Positions 51,087-58,161 of a stretch of 64,000 nt of DNA are shown here, one piece after another. The stretch is from an uncultured Candidatus Cenarchaeum sp. GTDB taxonomy: Archaea; Thermoproteota; Nitrososphaeria; Nitrososphaerales; Nitrosopumilaceae. The stretch is from assembly GCA_958295735.1 (NCBI GenBank), contig OY282369.1, positions 1,224,161 to 1,288,160 on the forward strand, written 5' to 3'. Both the position numbers and the translations under genes were made by a program. Position 1 is the first letter of the stretch. Every line of letters begins with the position of its first letter. A model generated the notes under the pieces. That model worked only from the letters and a program-made list of their open reading frames with translations, did not search any database and was not told the origin of the DNA.

Positions 51087-51999
51087 CATCGCAAAGCGAG
51101 TGAAAGAAAACGCTACGCACGCGCAGATCGACGAAGCCTCCTTCAGGATCTCTAGAAAGCGGGGGTACGCGCGACTGTCTCCCCTGAAGAACGCAGGGCG
51201 CGTGGTGTTCTCGCGCAGCGGGAACGCGGCCGTGCCGGGCCTGCACTTCCCGGAGCTGAAGTGCAGGCCGGCGGTGACCGGCGAGTACTCTGGGTACAGC
51301 GACATCGACGTGAGGCAGATCTGTCTCATCCGCCTGCTGCGGCTCGTTAAGAGCCGCACGATCTGCACCGGGGAAGAGAAGCACGAGAAGGCGCACATGC
51401 AGCTGCGTGCCACGTACAGGAAGAGCAAAGATGCGGACACGGCGGGCGAGCCCGCGATCTGGGAGCTCGAGCAGGTCCTCGAGATCGCGGACTGGTGCAG
51501 AAAGAAGCACGAGATGCGCACGGCCCTCGCTAACGCGCTGCCGCGCATGCTCGAGTTCATGAAGCAACCCGGCATGCCCTGCCGGAACGACGGGGCGGAG
51601 CAGGCGATACAGGCGAGGGCGGCCAAGGAAAGGAGGTCGCGCCGCCGGCTGAGGAGTGCATCCGGCATGCGTCACCTCTCCACAACGCACTGTCCAGACA
51701 TGCGGGCACCTAGGAATCTGGCCAGCGCAAGCGCTGGAAGCCTTCTTCGCCTACCTGAAACGAGACCTGTTCGCGTAGCCGGCCGCCGGGCCGCCCCACG
51801 ACGGGGGAGGCGGGAGCGGGAGCCGCCGGATCGCCGACAGCGGCTTGCGCGATGCCGCCTCGCACACATGCCGAGGCGGCGCAAGCGGCATCATCCACCT
51901 CCGATGCCGTCGCGGCCTCGAGCGGGAGCGGGAGCGGGCCCGCCGCGCCGGCTCGGGGAAGCTTTCGGGCACAGTCGGGCGATGGACGTGAGTCTACAT
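51087..51999 (+). mobile_element. IS66-type element D, truncated (relative of element C)
   Basis: The C-terminal part of an IS66-type transposase survives in pieces: VPGLHFPELKCRPAVTGEYS, ICLIRLLRLVKS and RNDGAEQAIQARAAKERR. The 3' end GGACGTGAGTCTACATC matches the terminus of element C (GTGTAGACTCACATCC inverted), so the right border is near 51999. The left half is missing; it joins the HEPN remnant at about 51087. Confidence 0.7.
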
Positions 52000-52008
52000 C
52001 AGGCGTTG

Positions 52009-52100
52009 GTATGAGGTCAGCGGCCCCTTTTCTGCAGGCGTGAATCTGGATCAGCGAAGGCGTTTTCACGCCTGTGACTGACGGGTACGTGACTTCATAC
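52009..52100. mobile_element. MITE copy C
   Basis: The MITE runs from GTATGAGGTCAGCGGCC to GTGACTTCATAC, with core CAGGCGTGAATCTGGATCAG and AGGCGTTTTCACGCCTGTG. GGCGTTG on both sides gives a 7-base flanking match. It sits directly upstream of the DUF262 copy 2 promoter. Confidence 0.88.
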
Positions 52101-52116
52101 GGCGTTGCCGCCAAAT

Positions 52117-52124
52117 GCTTTTAT
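52117..52124 (+). promoter_or_regulatory. TATA-like box for DUF262-HEPN operon (copy 2)
   Basis: TGCTTTTA lies about 17-24 bp before the GTG at 52141 and 17 bp after MITE copy C. The same TTTTATGCGC is found before copy 1. Confidence 0.5.
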
Positions 52125-52140
52125 GCGCATCTTCGGTAGC

Positions 52141-52200
52141 GTGGCCATGGAGCCGGAAGAGGCGGCCGGCATGGCCATGGAGCCGGAAGAGGCGGCCGGC
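52141..52200 (+). repeat. 30-bp in-frame tandem repeat, two units
   Basis: Unit (G/A)TGGCCATGGAGCCGGAAGA plus ten bases, twice, encoding (V/M)AMEPEEAAG. The position matches the copy 1 repeat but the sequence differs, so the arrays evolved separately. Confidence 0.95.
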
Positions 52201-53253
52201 GGCGACCAAGACTGGCTACAGGAGCCGCAGGAAGAGGCCACGCCTCTAAAATACGACATTATGACGATGCCGGCCGACTACACGCTGGAGGTTCTCCACG
52301 ACAAGTGGCGCAAACGAGAGATTGTCATGCCAAAATTCCAGCGCGAATACGTGTGGTCCATCACGCAGGCGTCCAGGCTGATCGAGTCGTTTATCTTGGG
52401 GTTGCCCGTACCTCCGGTTTTCCTCTACATAAACTCGGAAGAAAAGATGCTCGTGGTGGACGGCGCGCAACGCCTGAGAAGCATCTTTGGTTTTTTCGAG
52501 GGGCATTTTGGAGACAAAGCCGGGAAAAAGCGGCATGCCTTCAGGCTACGCGGCATCAATAGGGACAGCAGGCTGTACGATAAAGAATTTGGGGATCTTA
52601 ATTTGGAAGACCAGTTGAGGTTAAAAAATACTATACTTCGTTCCATACTCGTCAGGCAGCTGCACCCGGACGACCACACCTCAATATATCACATCTTTGA
52701 ACGCCTCAACACGGGAGGAATTACACTTAAAGATCAGGAGGTACGCAACTGCGTATACGCCGGCAGGCTCAACGACCTGCTCATAGATCTCAACTGGACT
52801 ACAGAGTGGAGGGAGATACTGGGCAGGCCGAAACCGGACAAACGAAAAAAAGACGTGCAGCTCATACTGAGGTACATGGCCTTGTTCCACGGCGGAGCAG
52901 ACTACCGCGCGCCTATGAGGGACTTTATGTCCAGATTTATGAGCGAGAGAAGGGATCCGACGGACGAGTTCATCAGGTCGGAGAGGAGGAGATTCGACGA
53001 CGCGTGCAGGCTCGTGCTTGCGAAGCTTGGAGAGAAGCCGTTCCACCAAGCGCGTGTCTTCAACACAGCGGTGTTCGACTCGATGTTTGTGGCGTTTGCG
53101 CGAAACTTGGACTCCTGCCCGGCGGACGTCGCGAAACGGGCCGAAGACCTGCGCGGCAGCCAAGAGTTCCAAAGGCGCACGACCCACGCGACCACGGACG
53201 AGGCGGCCGTGCGCGCCAGGCTGGACCTTGCTCAGAGATCGCTGTTTGAGTGA
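52141..53253 (+). CDS. DUF262 (ParB/GmrS-like) protein, copy 2, intact
   Basis: The GTG at 52141 gives 370 residues; ATGs at 52105 and 52123 lie in or before the TATA-like region. Two copies of (V/M)AMEPEEAAG precede the DUF262 domain: MPKFQREYVWSITQASRLIE (canonical PxFQRxYVW), GLPVPPVFLYINSEEK and LVVDGAQRLRSIFGFFEG. The remaining C-terminal half is helical with RSERRRFDDACRLVLAKLG. The HEPN gene follows at once. By family knowledge DUF262 proteins sense or hydrolyse nucleotides in type IV restriction; pairing with an HEPN RNase instead of DUF1524 suggests a toxin-type effector. Confidence 0.82.
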   Translation: MAMEPEEAAGMAMEPEEAAGGDQDWLQEPQEEATPLKYDIMTMPADYTLEVLHDKWRKREIVMPKFQREYVWSITQASRLIESFILGLPVPPVFLYINSEEKMLVVDGAQRLRSIFGFFEGHFGDKAGKKRHAFRLRGINRDSRLYDKEFGDLNLEDQLRLKNTILRSILVRQLHPDDHTSIYHIFERLNTGGITLKDQEVRNCVYAGRLNDLLIDLNWTTEWREILGRPKPDKRKKDVQLILRYMALFHGGADYRAPMRDFMSRFMSERRDPTDEFIRSERRRFDDACRLVLAKLGEKPFHQARVFNTAVFDSMFVAFARNLDSCPADVAKRAEDLRGSQEFQRRTTHATTDEAAVRARLDLAQRSLFE

Positions 53254-53258
53254 CCTCC

Positions 53259-53738
53259 ATGGAACTGGACGAGGTGGATGCCGATATAGAAATGGTCCTG
53301 CGTCACCTTGACGACACAGGCGGCAGGAAAACCCGGATCGAAGCGCTCCTGACCACCGCTCTTCTTGTCCGCACATGCAGCATCTATGAAAAAGAGATCC
53401 GTCGGGTCGTCATCAGTCGCACACACGGGTCAGAAGACGCCGACTTGGAACAGTTTGTAGAAGGCGTGCTCCGCCGCCGCAGATACCTGAAGTTGAGCGA
53501 CCTGCGAGGGGAGATACTGGACAAGTTCGGAAAAAAGTATGTTGAAGAGTTCAATAAGCGTGTTAAAGGCACCGTTTACGAAACGTCGTATTACAACATA
53601 ACATCCAACAGGGACCACGGCGCTCATGGGAACATCACAAGCACGACAGTCGACGAGTTGAAAAAATGGCATCCTAAAGCCCGGCATGTGCTTGCGGCGT
53701 TTTCTGACGTTCTCTGCCGCCCCCGCGACGGTCCGTAA
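53259..53738 (+). CDS. HEPN-domain protein (RiboL-PSP/MAE-type), probable RNase toxin
   Basis: The ATG at 53259 lies 5 bp after the DUF262 stop; a GTG at 53250 overlapping it is possible. The 159-residue helical protein has a basic middle and SNRDHGAHG near residue 118, whose R-x4-H fits the catalytic HEPN motif of RNase toxins. RIEALLTTALLVRTCSIYEKE resembles the start of RiboL-PSP-HEPN domains. It is co-transcribed with DUF262 copy 2, a probable regulator or sensor. The related copy 1 partner is destroyed. Confidence 0.72.
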   Translation: MELDEVDADIEMVLRHLDDTGGRKTRIEALLTTALLVRTCSIYEKEIRRVVISRTHGSEDADLEQFVEGVLRRRRYLKLSDLRGEILDKFGKKYVEEFNKRVKGTVYETSYYNITSNRDHGAHGNITSTTVDELKKWHPKARHVLAAFSDVLCRPRDGP

Positions 53739-53993
53739 TGGGCTCCCGCCAACCGCAATGCCTTGAACAGGCATGCAAAACAAGGCACCGCGCCAATCCC
53801 CAGCCCATCCGAGATCTGTGCGCGCCTTTCCCCCAAACGGGCAAGGCGAACCGATCTACGCGCGCTTTTGACAGGCCGGTGGCGGCCCGATCGGGCTTGC
53901 GCGCCGGATGCCACGCAGGGACAGGCGCCAGCCGTGCGGCAGCGCCCGATCCGCTTCGGCGGGCCATTCCCGCCGGCGCCGCGGCCCGGCGGC

Positions 53994-54101
53994 ACAGCGG
54001 GCCGGCACGAAGCGATGCGCCCCCTTCCAGTTGTTGCCCCAGATGCGGTTCGGCGAGCCCGCGGACAGCGGGCCGGCACGAAGCGATGCGCCCCCTTCCA
54101 G
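53994..54101. repeat. 37-bp direct repeat pair, CRISPR-like spacing
   Basis: ACAGCGGGCCGGCACGAAGC plus 17 bases occurs at 53994-54030 and 54065-54101, separated by 34 bp of unrelated DNA. No third unit or cas genes. Unrelated in sequence to the pair at 17409. Confidence 0.65.
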
Positions 54102-54190
54102 GCTTGCGCGGGCGCCACGTACAGCTTGCACGCAAGCAAGACAGCCTGCCGGAGGCGGCCCAGAGATCCAAACCCGCCGGCGTTGCACAT

Positions 54191-54199
54191 GATTTAATT
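54191..54199 (+). promoter_or_regulatory. TATA-like box for dUTPase gene
   Basis: GATTTAATT lies 24-32 bp before the TTG at 54223; this supports the unusual TTG start and a leaderless transcript. Confidence 0.6.
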
Positions 54200-54222
54200 G
54201 CGGCGCGGGCGGCCCCGCGCCG

Positions 54223-54576
54223 TTGTCGCAGCGGGCCCCCGGGGCGCAGGACAAGCTGGACGAGATATTCGACATGCAGCGCAGGTTCGCCGATCACGTG
54301 GGCGGCGGCAGGTACCCCAAGGGGCGGCAGGACAGGCTCGCGGCCCTGTGCACGGCCATAATACAGGAGGCGGTCGAACTGCAGGCCACGACGGACTGGA
54401 AGTGGTGGAAAAAACCCGCGCCGTTCGACGAGGCCCACGCCAGGGAGGAGCTGATAGACATCTGGCACTTCGTGGTCCAGGCATCGCTGGAGATGGGCCT
54501 GTCCCCGGCGGACGTGCTGGACGAGTACGCGCGGAAAAACAGGATAAACGTGGAGAGGCAGGAGGGCGGCTACTAG
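54223..54576 (+). CDS. Dimeric dUTPase-type / MazG-like NTP pyrophosphohydrolase
   Basis: This 117-residue all-alpha protein starts at TTG 24 bp after a TATA-like box. IIQEAVELQATTDWKWWKK and REELIDIWHFVVQASLEMG give the E-x(n)-E...ExxD metal-binding pattern of the dUTPase_2/MazG superfamily, with the WKWWK and final RKNRINVERQ typical of dimeric dUTPases. It removes dUTP, protecting DNA from uracil incorporation and making dUMP. Confidence 0.82.
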   Translation: MSQRAPGAQDKLDEIFDMQRRFADHVGGGRYPKGRQDRLAALCTAIIQEAVELQATTDWKWWKKPAPFDEAHAREELIDIWHFVVQASLEMGLSPADVLDEYARKNRINVERQEGGY

Positions 54577-54586
54577 GGAGGCCGCC

Positions 54587-55129
54587 CTACGGGGCGCGGG
54601 GCGCGCCCCCCGCGCCGGAGGCCTCCACGATGGTCCCCGCCAGCGCGCCCAAGTCGGCGACGCCGATCCTGTTTATGATGCGCACCTCCTTCCTGAACCG
54701 CTCCACTTCCCCGCGGCCGGCGCGCAGCACGGGATCGGGGCTGGGCGAGCCCACTATCCTGCCGGAGTAATCCACGCCGCCCGCGTGCAGCCGCAGCAGC
54801 GCGTCGCCCGCGAGGTGCCCGCGCACCTCCCTGCCGCACAGCAGGAGCGCCGTGATCCGGCGGGCCGGCGGGCCGGGAGAGCAGAGCGAGCGCAGCAGCG
54901 CGTCTATGCCCCGGTTCTCCGAGAGCAGCCGGCCGGCCAGGGCCACGCGGCCCATCAGGTCGGAGGCGGCGAGATCGCGCAACAGGTCCATGCTGGACAG
55001 CGTGCACACGGCCAGGGGCGAGGCGGGCGCCCCCTCGTGGACCTCCTCGGGCAGGGGCAGCAGCGCCTTGCAGATCCCGCCGAGCGCCTCGGCCGCCGGG
55101 CCGAGCGTCAAGCCCCTTCCCCGCGGCAC
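54587..55129 (-). CDS. MtrA-like protein (tetrahydromethanopterin S-methyltransferase subunit A homologue)
   Basis: The 180-residue product starts at GTG. SPLAVCTLSSMDLL, NRGIDALLRSLCS, ALLLCGREVRGHLAGDALLRLH, DYSGRIVGSPSPDPVL and EVERFRKEVRIIN correspond to the soluble part of MtrA, which in methanogens carries a corrinoid and moves methyl groups. No transmembrane anchor or other Mtr subunits occur here. Thaumarchaea are not methanogens, so this orphan probably handles methyl-corrinoid in C1 or B12 metabolism; inference. Confidence 0.75.
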   Translation of the reverse strand: MPRGRGLTLGPAAEALGGICKALLPLPEEVHEGAPASPLAVCTLSSMDLLRDLAASDLMGRVALAGRLLSENRGIDALLRSLCSPGPPARRITALLLCGREVRGHLAGDALLRLHAGGVDYSGRIVGSPSPDPVLRAGRGEVERFRKEVRIINRIGVADLGALAGTIVEASGAGGAPRAP

Positions 55130-55316
55130 GGAGCGCCGCTGCCGCCGCCCGAACGCAAAGGCGCCACGCCGCGGGCGGCGCCGGCGCCGCTAATAAATCC
55201 CGCACCGGGGCCCGCGGGCAAGGCGGGAGCGGGCGGCGCCGCCCGCCAATTCCGCAACCGCATCCCCCGGCCTCCCGGAATAGGTTTTTTTATGCCGGGC
55301 CGGGCCGCGATCCGGA

Positions 55317-55880
55317 ATGGAAAAGCGCCACCTCCAGGAGCGCGACCCCGGCTACAGGGTGTTCCTGTACGTGTTCTATATGGCCGCGTCCATGATGGCG
55401 GCCATAGCGGCGTACGGCGCCTACGCGATGCACGCCGAGTGGGTCGAGAACGGGACGTACGTGATGGGCGAGGTCCTGCACGCCACGACCGTCCCGTTCG
55501 AGAACTTCGCGCGGCTCTCGACGTGGCTGTTTTTTTCCACCATAATCAGCTGGTACTGCGTGTCCAGGATAGGGTGGAAGAGGACGGCCGGCGAAAAGAT
55601 CTCGGGGCACCGCATGGCGCTGCTGCAGCTGATGCTGCTCGGATTCGCGGTGATCTGCCTGTACGAGGTGCTGTGGAACTTCGCGGTCTTCAACGCGCAG
55701 ATAGCGGCCGGGATCGCGGCCGGGGCGGTCCCGGACATCGACGCGCTGAAGGTGGCGTACCCCGACCCGGACAGGCCGTGGAACCTCGTGTTCGCCACCA
55801 AGATATTCCTCTCGGGGTTCCTGATCAGCGCGCACGCGTTCTACCTGAGCACGAGGCCCCGGAAGAGCGCCGCGGCGTAG
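55317..55880 (+). CDS. Four-TM integral membrane protein, uncharacterised
   Basis: 187 residues. Hydrophobic segments near residues 14-37 (VFLYVFYMAASMMAAIAAYG), 68-83 (STWLFFSTIISWYC), 102-125 (ALLQLMLLGFAVICLYEV) and 163-180 (LVFATKIFLSGFLISAHAF) predict four membrane spans, with conserved-looking aromatic and charged residues between. TATA-like GGTTTTTTTATG at 55275-55286 fits the ATG. I do not recognise the family; it looks like a lineage-specific membrane protein. Confidence 0.6.
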   Translation: MEKRHLQERDPGYRVFLYVFYMAASMMAAIAAYGAYAMHAEWVENGTYVMGEVLHATTVPFENFARLSTWLFFSTIISWYCVSRIGWKRTAGEKISGHRMALLQLMLLGFAVICLYEVLWNFAVFNAQIAAGIAAGAVPDIDALKVAYPDPDRPWNLVFATKIFLSGFLISAHAFYLSTRPRKSAAA

Positions 55881-55896
55881 GGCCGCGGGCGGCGGG

Positions 55897-56130
55897 TCAG
55901 CCTTCCCGCCTGTTGACGGTCAGCGTGGAGCGGACCTTGTCCATGCGCTGTATCTCCCACGTGAGCAGGGCCTTGAACTTTTCGATGTTGGGCGCCTCGA
56001 CCTTCGCGAGCAGGTCGTAGGCACCGTATATCTGGTCCACCCACAGGACCTCGTCCATCCCCGTGAGCTTTTCGGTCACCTCGTCCTCGGCGCCCAGGTC
56101 GCACTTCATCAGGACGTAGCCTACTGTCAT
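55897..56130 (-). CDS. Stand-alone Lrp/AsnC ligand-binding (RAM) domain protein
   Basis: 77 residues matching the ferredoxin-like sensor half of Lrp/AsnC regulators (GYVLMKCDLGAEDEVTEKL, DEVLWVDQIYGAYDLLAKVE), with no DNA-binding domain. Such single-domain proteins bind amino acids and may modulate full-length Lrp partners. Common in Thaumarchaeota. Convergent with the four-TM gene. Confidence 0.85.
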   Translation of the reverse strand: MTVGYVLMKCDLGAEDEVTEKLTGMDEVLWVDQIYGAYDLLAKVEAPNIEKFKALLTWEIQRMDKVRSTLTVNRREG

Positions 56131-56160
56131 GGGCCCCCGCGGGGCGCGCGATATTTCAAA

Positions 56161-56257
56161 GTATGGCGCGGCCCGCGGCGCGGGGCCGGCGGCCCCCTCC
56201 GCGGGCGCGAATCCGGATCGGGGCGCCTTCGCGCCCGTGACGCGGGCGCGCGGCCCC
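56161..56257. mobile_element. Possible eroded MITE copy upstream of tyrS
   Basis: GTATGGCG at one end, CCCCGTAC at the other, and internal GGGCGCGAATCCGGATCGGG/GCGCCCGTGAC resemble the MITE core (GGCGTGAATCTGGATC...CACGCCTGTGAC). Termini are degraded and there is no clear target duplication. Confidence 0.35.
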
Positions 56258-56271
56258 GTACGGCCCGCGCG

Positions 56272-56279
56272 GATTTATA
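56272..56279 (+). promoter_or_regulatory. TATA-like box for tyrS
   Basis: GATTTATA lies 25-32 bp before the TTG start at 56304. Confidence 0.6.
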
Positions 56280-56303
56280 GGGTCTGGGGGCGCGGCCCTC
56301 CCG

Positions 56304-57353
56304 TTGGACGCGGAGGAGAGGATGGCGCTGGTCATGAGGCCCCCCACGGAAGAGGTCGTCACCGAGGGGGAGATGCGCGGGCTGCTCGCGGCCGGCTCCC
56401 GGCCAAAGCACTACATCGGCCTGGAGGTGTCCGGGTTCCTCCACCTGGGGAGCCTGATCAGCACCGGCCTGAAGATCAACGACCTGGTGGAGGCCGGCGC
56501 GGACTGCACGGTGTTCCTGGCCGACTGGCACACGGCCATAAACGACAAGCTCGGCCGTGACATGGGAGGCATAGCGAAGGTCGCCGAATACTACAGGAGC
56601 GCGTTCGCGGCCTTCTGCCCCGGCGCCTCGGTCAGGGTGGGCTCGGAGCTGTACTCGCGGAACCCCGACTATTGGGCGGAACTGGTGCGGTTCGCCGGGC
56701 ACATGTCGCTGGAGAGGACGAGGAGGGCGCTCACCATAATGGGCAGGGCGGAGGGCGACGAGAGGACGGATCTGGGCCAGCTGCTGTACCCCGCCATGCA
56801 GGCTGTGGACATCCACTTCCTGGGCGTGGACATTGCCCACGCGGGGACCGACCAGAGGAAGATACACATGCTCGTCCGCGACGCCTTCCCGAAGGCGGGG
56901 TGGAAGGTGCCGGTCGCGCTGCACCACAGGCTGCTGCCCGGCCTGTCCGGCCCCCGGGGGGGCGGGGCGAAGATGAGCAAGACCAGCCCGGGATCCGGAA
57001 TATTCGTGCACGACACTGCCGAGCAGGTGCGCGGGAAGATCCGCGGGGCCTGGTGCGAGGCGCGCGCGGTGGACGGCAACCCGCTGCTGGGAATGTGCAG
57101 GGACATAATACTCCGCGATCCCGCCGGCGGGGAGCCGCTGCTGGTGGAGAGGCCCTCCAAGTTCGGCGGGAACGCGAGCTTTTCCTCCTACGCGGAGCTC
57201 GAGGAGGCGTTCGCGGCGGGCCGCCTCCACCCCGCCGACTTGAAGGAGGCCGTCGCCGGGCGCCTCGCGCCCATGCTCGGCGAGCTCTCTTCCAGGATAC
57301 GGCTAGGCGACGAGGTCCGCGGGATCATCGGGGCGGGGGCGCCCCCCCGCTAG
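56304..57353 (+). CDS. tyrS: Tyrosyl-tRNA synthetase
   Basis: 349 residues, class I, starting at TTG with a TATA-like box at leaderless distance. The HIGH-like HLGS occurs in GFLHLGSLISTG near residue 45, YPAMQAVDIHFLGVDIAHAG with the tyrosine-pocket residues near 165, and KMSKTSPG near 225 as the KMSKS loop. It has archaeal/eukaryal type and length, without the bacterial S4 tail. Charges tRNA-Tyr in the cytoplasm. Its 3' end overlaps cobJ by about 29 bp, convergent. Confidence 0.93.
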   Translation: MDAEERMALVMRPPTEEVVTEGEMRGLLAAGSRPKHYIGLEVSGFLHLGSLISTGLKINDLVEAGADCTVFLADWHTAINDKLGRDMGGIAKVAEYYRSAFAAFCPGASVRVGSELYSRNPDYWAELVRFAGHMSLERTRRALTIMGRAEGDERTDLGQLLYPAMQAVDIHFLGVDIAHAGTDQRKIHMLVRDAFPKAGWKVPVALHHRLLPGLSGPRGGGAKMSKTSPGSGIFVHDTAEQVRGKIRGAWCEARAVDGNPLLGMCRDIILRDPAGGEPLLVERPSKFGGNASFSSYAELEEAFAAGRLHPADLKEAVAGRLAPMLGELSSRIRLGDEVRGIIGAGAPPR

Positions 57354-58128
57354 CTTCCCCGTCGCGGAGGGCGTACTTTGACGAGTACCCCCGCGGGTTT
57401 ATCATGAGGTCCTTGTAGTTGTAGGTCGACGAGTTGCCCACTATGACGGTGCTTATCATGCCGAGCCGGTCCGCGTGCTCCTCCATGCGCCCCAGGTCGG
57501 TCAGCACCACGGACTGCGAGTCGCGGAACGCCCCCTTCACGATGGCCACCGGGGTGGAGGGCCCCCTGTGCTTCAGCAGGATCCTCCGCGCGTCCTGCAG
57601 CTGGCGGATGCGCCTCTTGCTGGACGGGTTGTATATCACCACCACGAAGTCGCCCAGCGCTGCCGCCTCCACCCGCTTCTCTATGATCTCCCACGGGACG
57701 AGGAGGTCGCTCATGCTGAGCACCGCAAAGTCGGTCATGAGCGGGGAGCCTATTATGGAGGCGCACGAGTTCAGGGCGGACACCCCGGGCACGACCTCCA
57801 CCCGCAGGCCGGAGCGCGGCTCCCACCCCCGCCCGGCCAGCGTCTCGTATATGAGGCCGGCCATGCCGTATATGCCCGGATCGCCGCTGGAGACCAGCGA
57901 GACCGTCCGGCCCGACTCGGCCAGATCGATGCACTGGCGCGCGCGCTCCACCTCCTGCGTCATCGCGTAGCGGTACACGTCCTTGCCCCCTATGAGGTCC
58001 TTCACCAGGTTGACGTACGTCTCGTACCCGACTATCGTGTCGCTCTCCCCTATGGCCTCCTTCGCGCGGAATGTCATGTGGTCGTGGTGGCCCGGCCCGA
58101 CCCCCACGATGTACAGCGCGCCCCCCAT
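57325..58128 (-). CDS. cobJ: Precorrin-3B / cobalt-factor III C17-methyltransferase
   Basis: The 267-residue tetrapyrrole methylase shows LYIVGVGPGHHDHMT (SAM-binding N-terminus), IVGYETYVNLV, LVSSGDPGIYGMAGLIYE, VVPGVSALNSCASIIGSPL and VVIYNPSSKRR, the CobJ/CbiH hallmarks. It performs the ring-contracting C17 methylation in cobalamin synthesis. TATA-like TTATTTTA at 58149-58156 fits the start. Other cob/cbi genes are not in the window, but bluB is at 36.5 kb. Confidence 0.92.
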   Translation of the reverse strand: MGGALYIVGVGPGHHDHMTFRAKEAIGESDTIVGYETYVNLVKDLIGGKDVYRYAMTQEVERARQCIDLAESGRTVSLVSSGDPGIYGMAGLIYETLAGRGWEPRSGLRVEVVPGVSALNSCASIIGSPLMTDFAVLSMSDLLVPWEIIEKRVEAAALGDFVVVIYNPSSKRRIRQLQDARRILLKHRGPSTPVAIVKGAFRDSQSVVLTDLGRMEEHADRLGMISTVIVGNSSTYNYKDLMINPRGYSSKYALRDGEASGGAPPPR

Positions 58129-58161
58129 GCGGCGCCCCGCGGCGGGAGTTATTTTAGCGTT

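Larger units (their letters stand above)
53739..54222. other. Gap after the HEPN gene
   Basis: About 480 bp without a supportable gene. It contains a 37-bp direct repeat pair and ends with the dUTPase promoter. Long frames on both strands are shadows. Confidence 0.45.
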
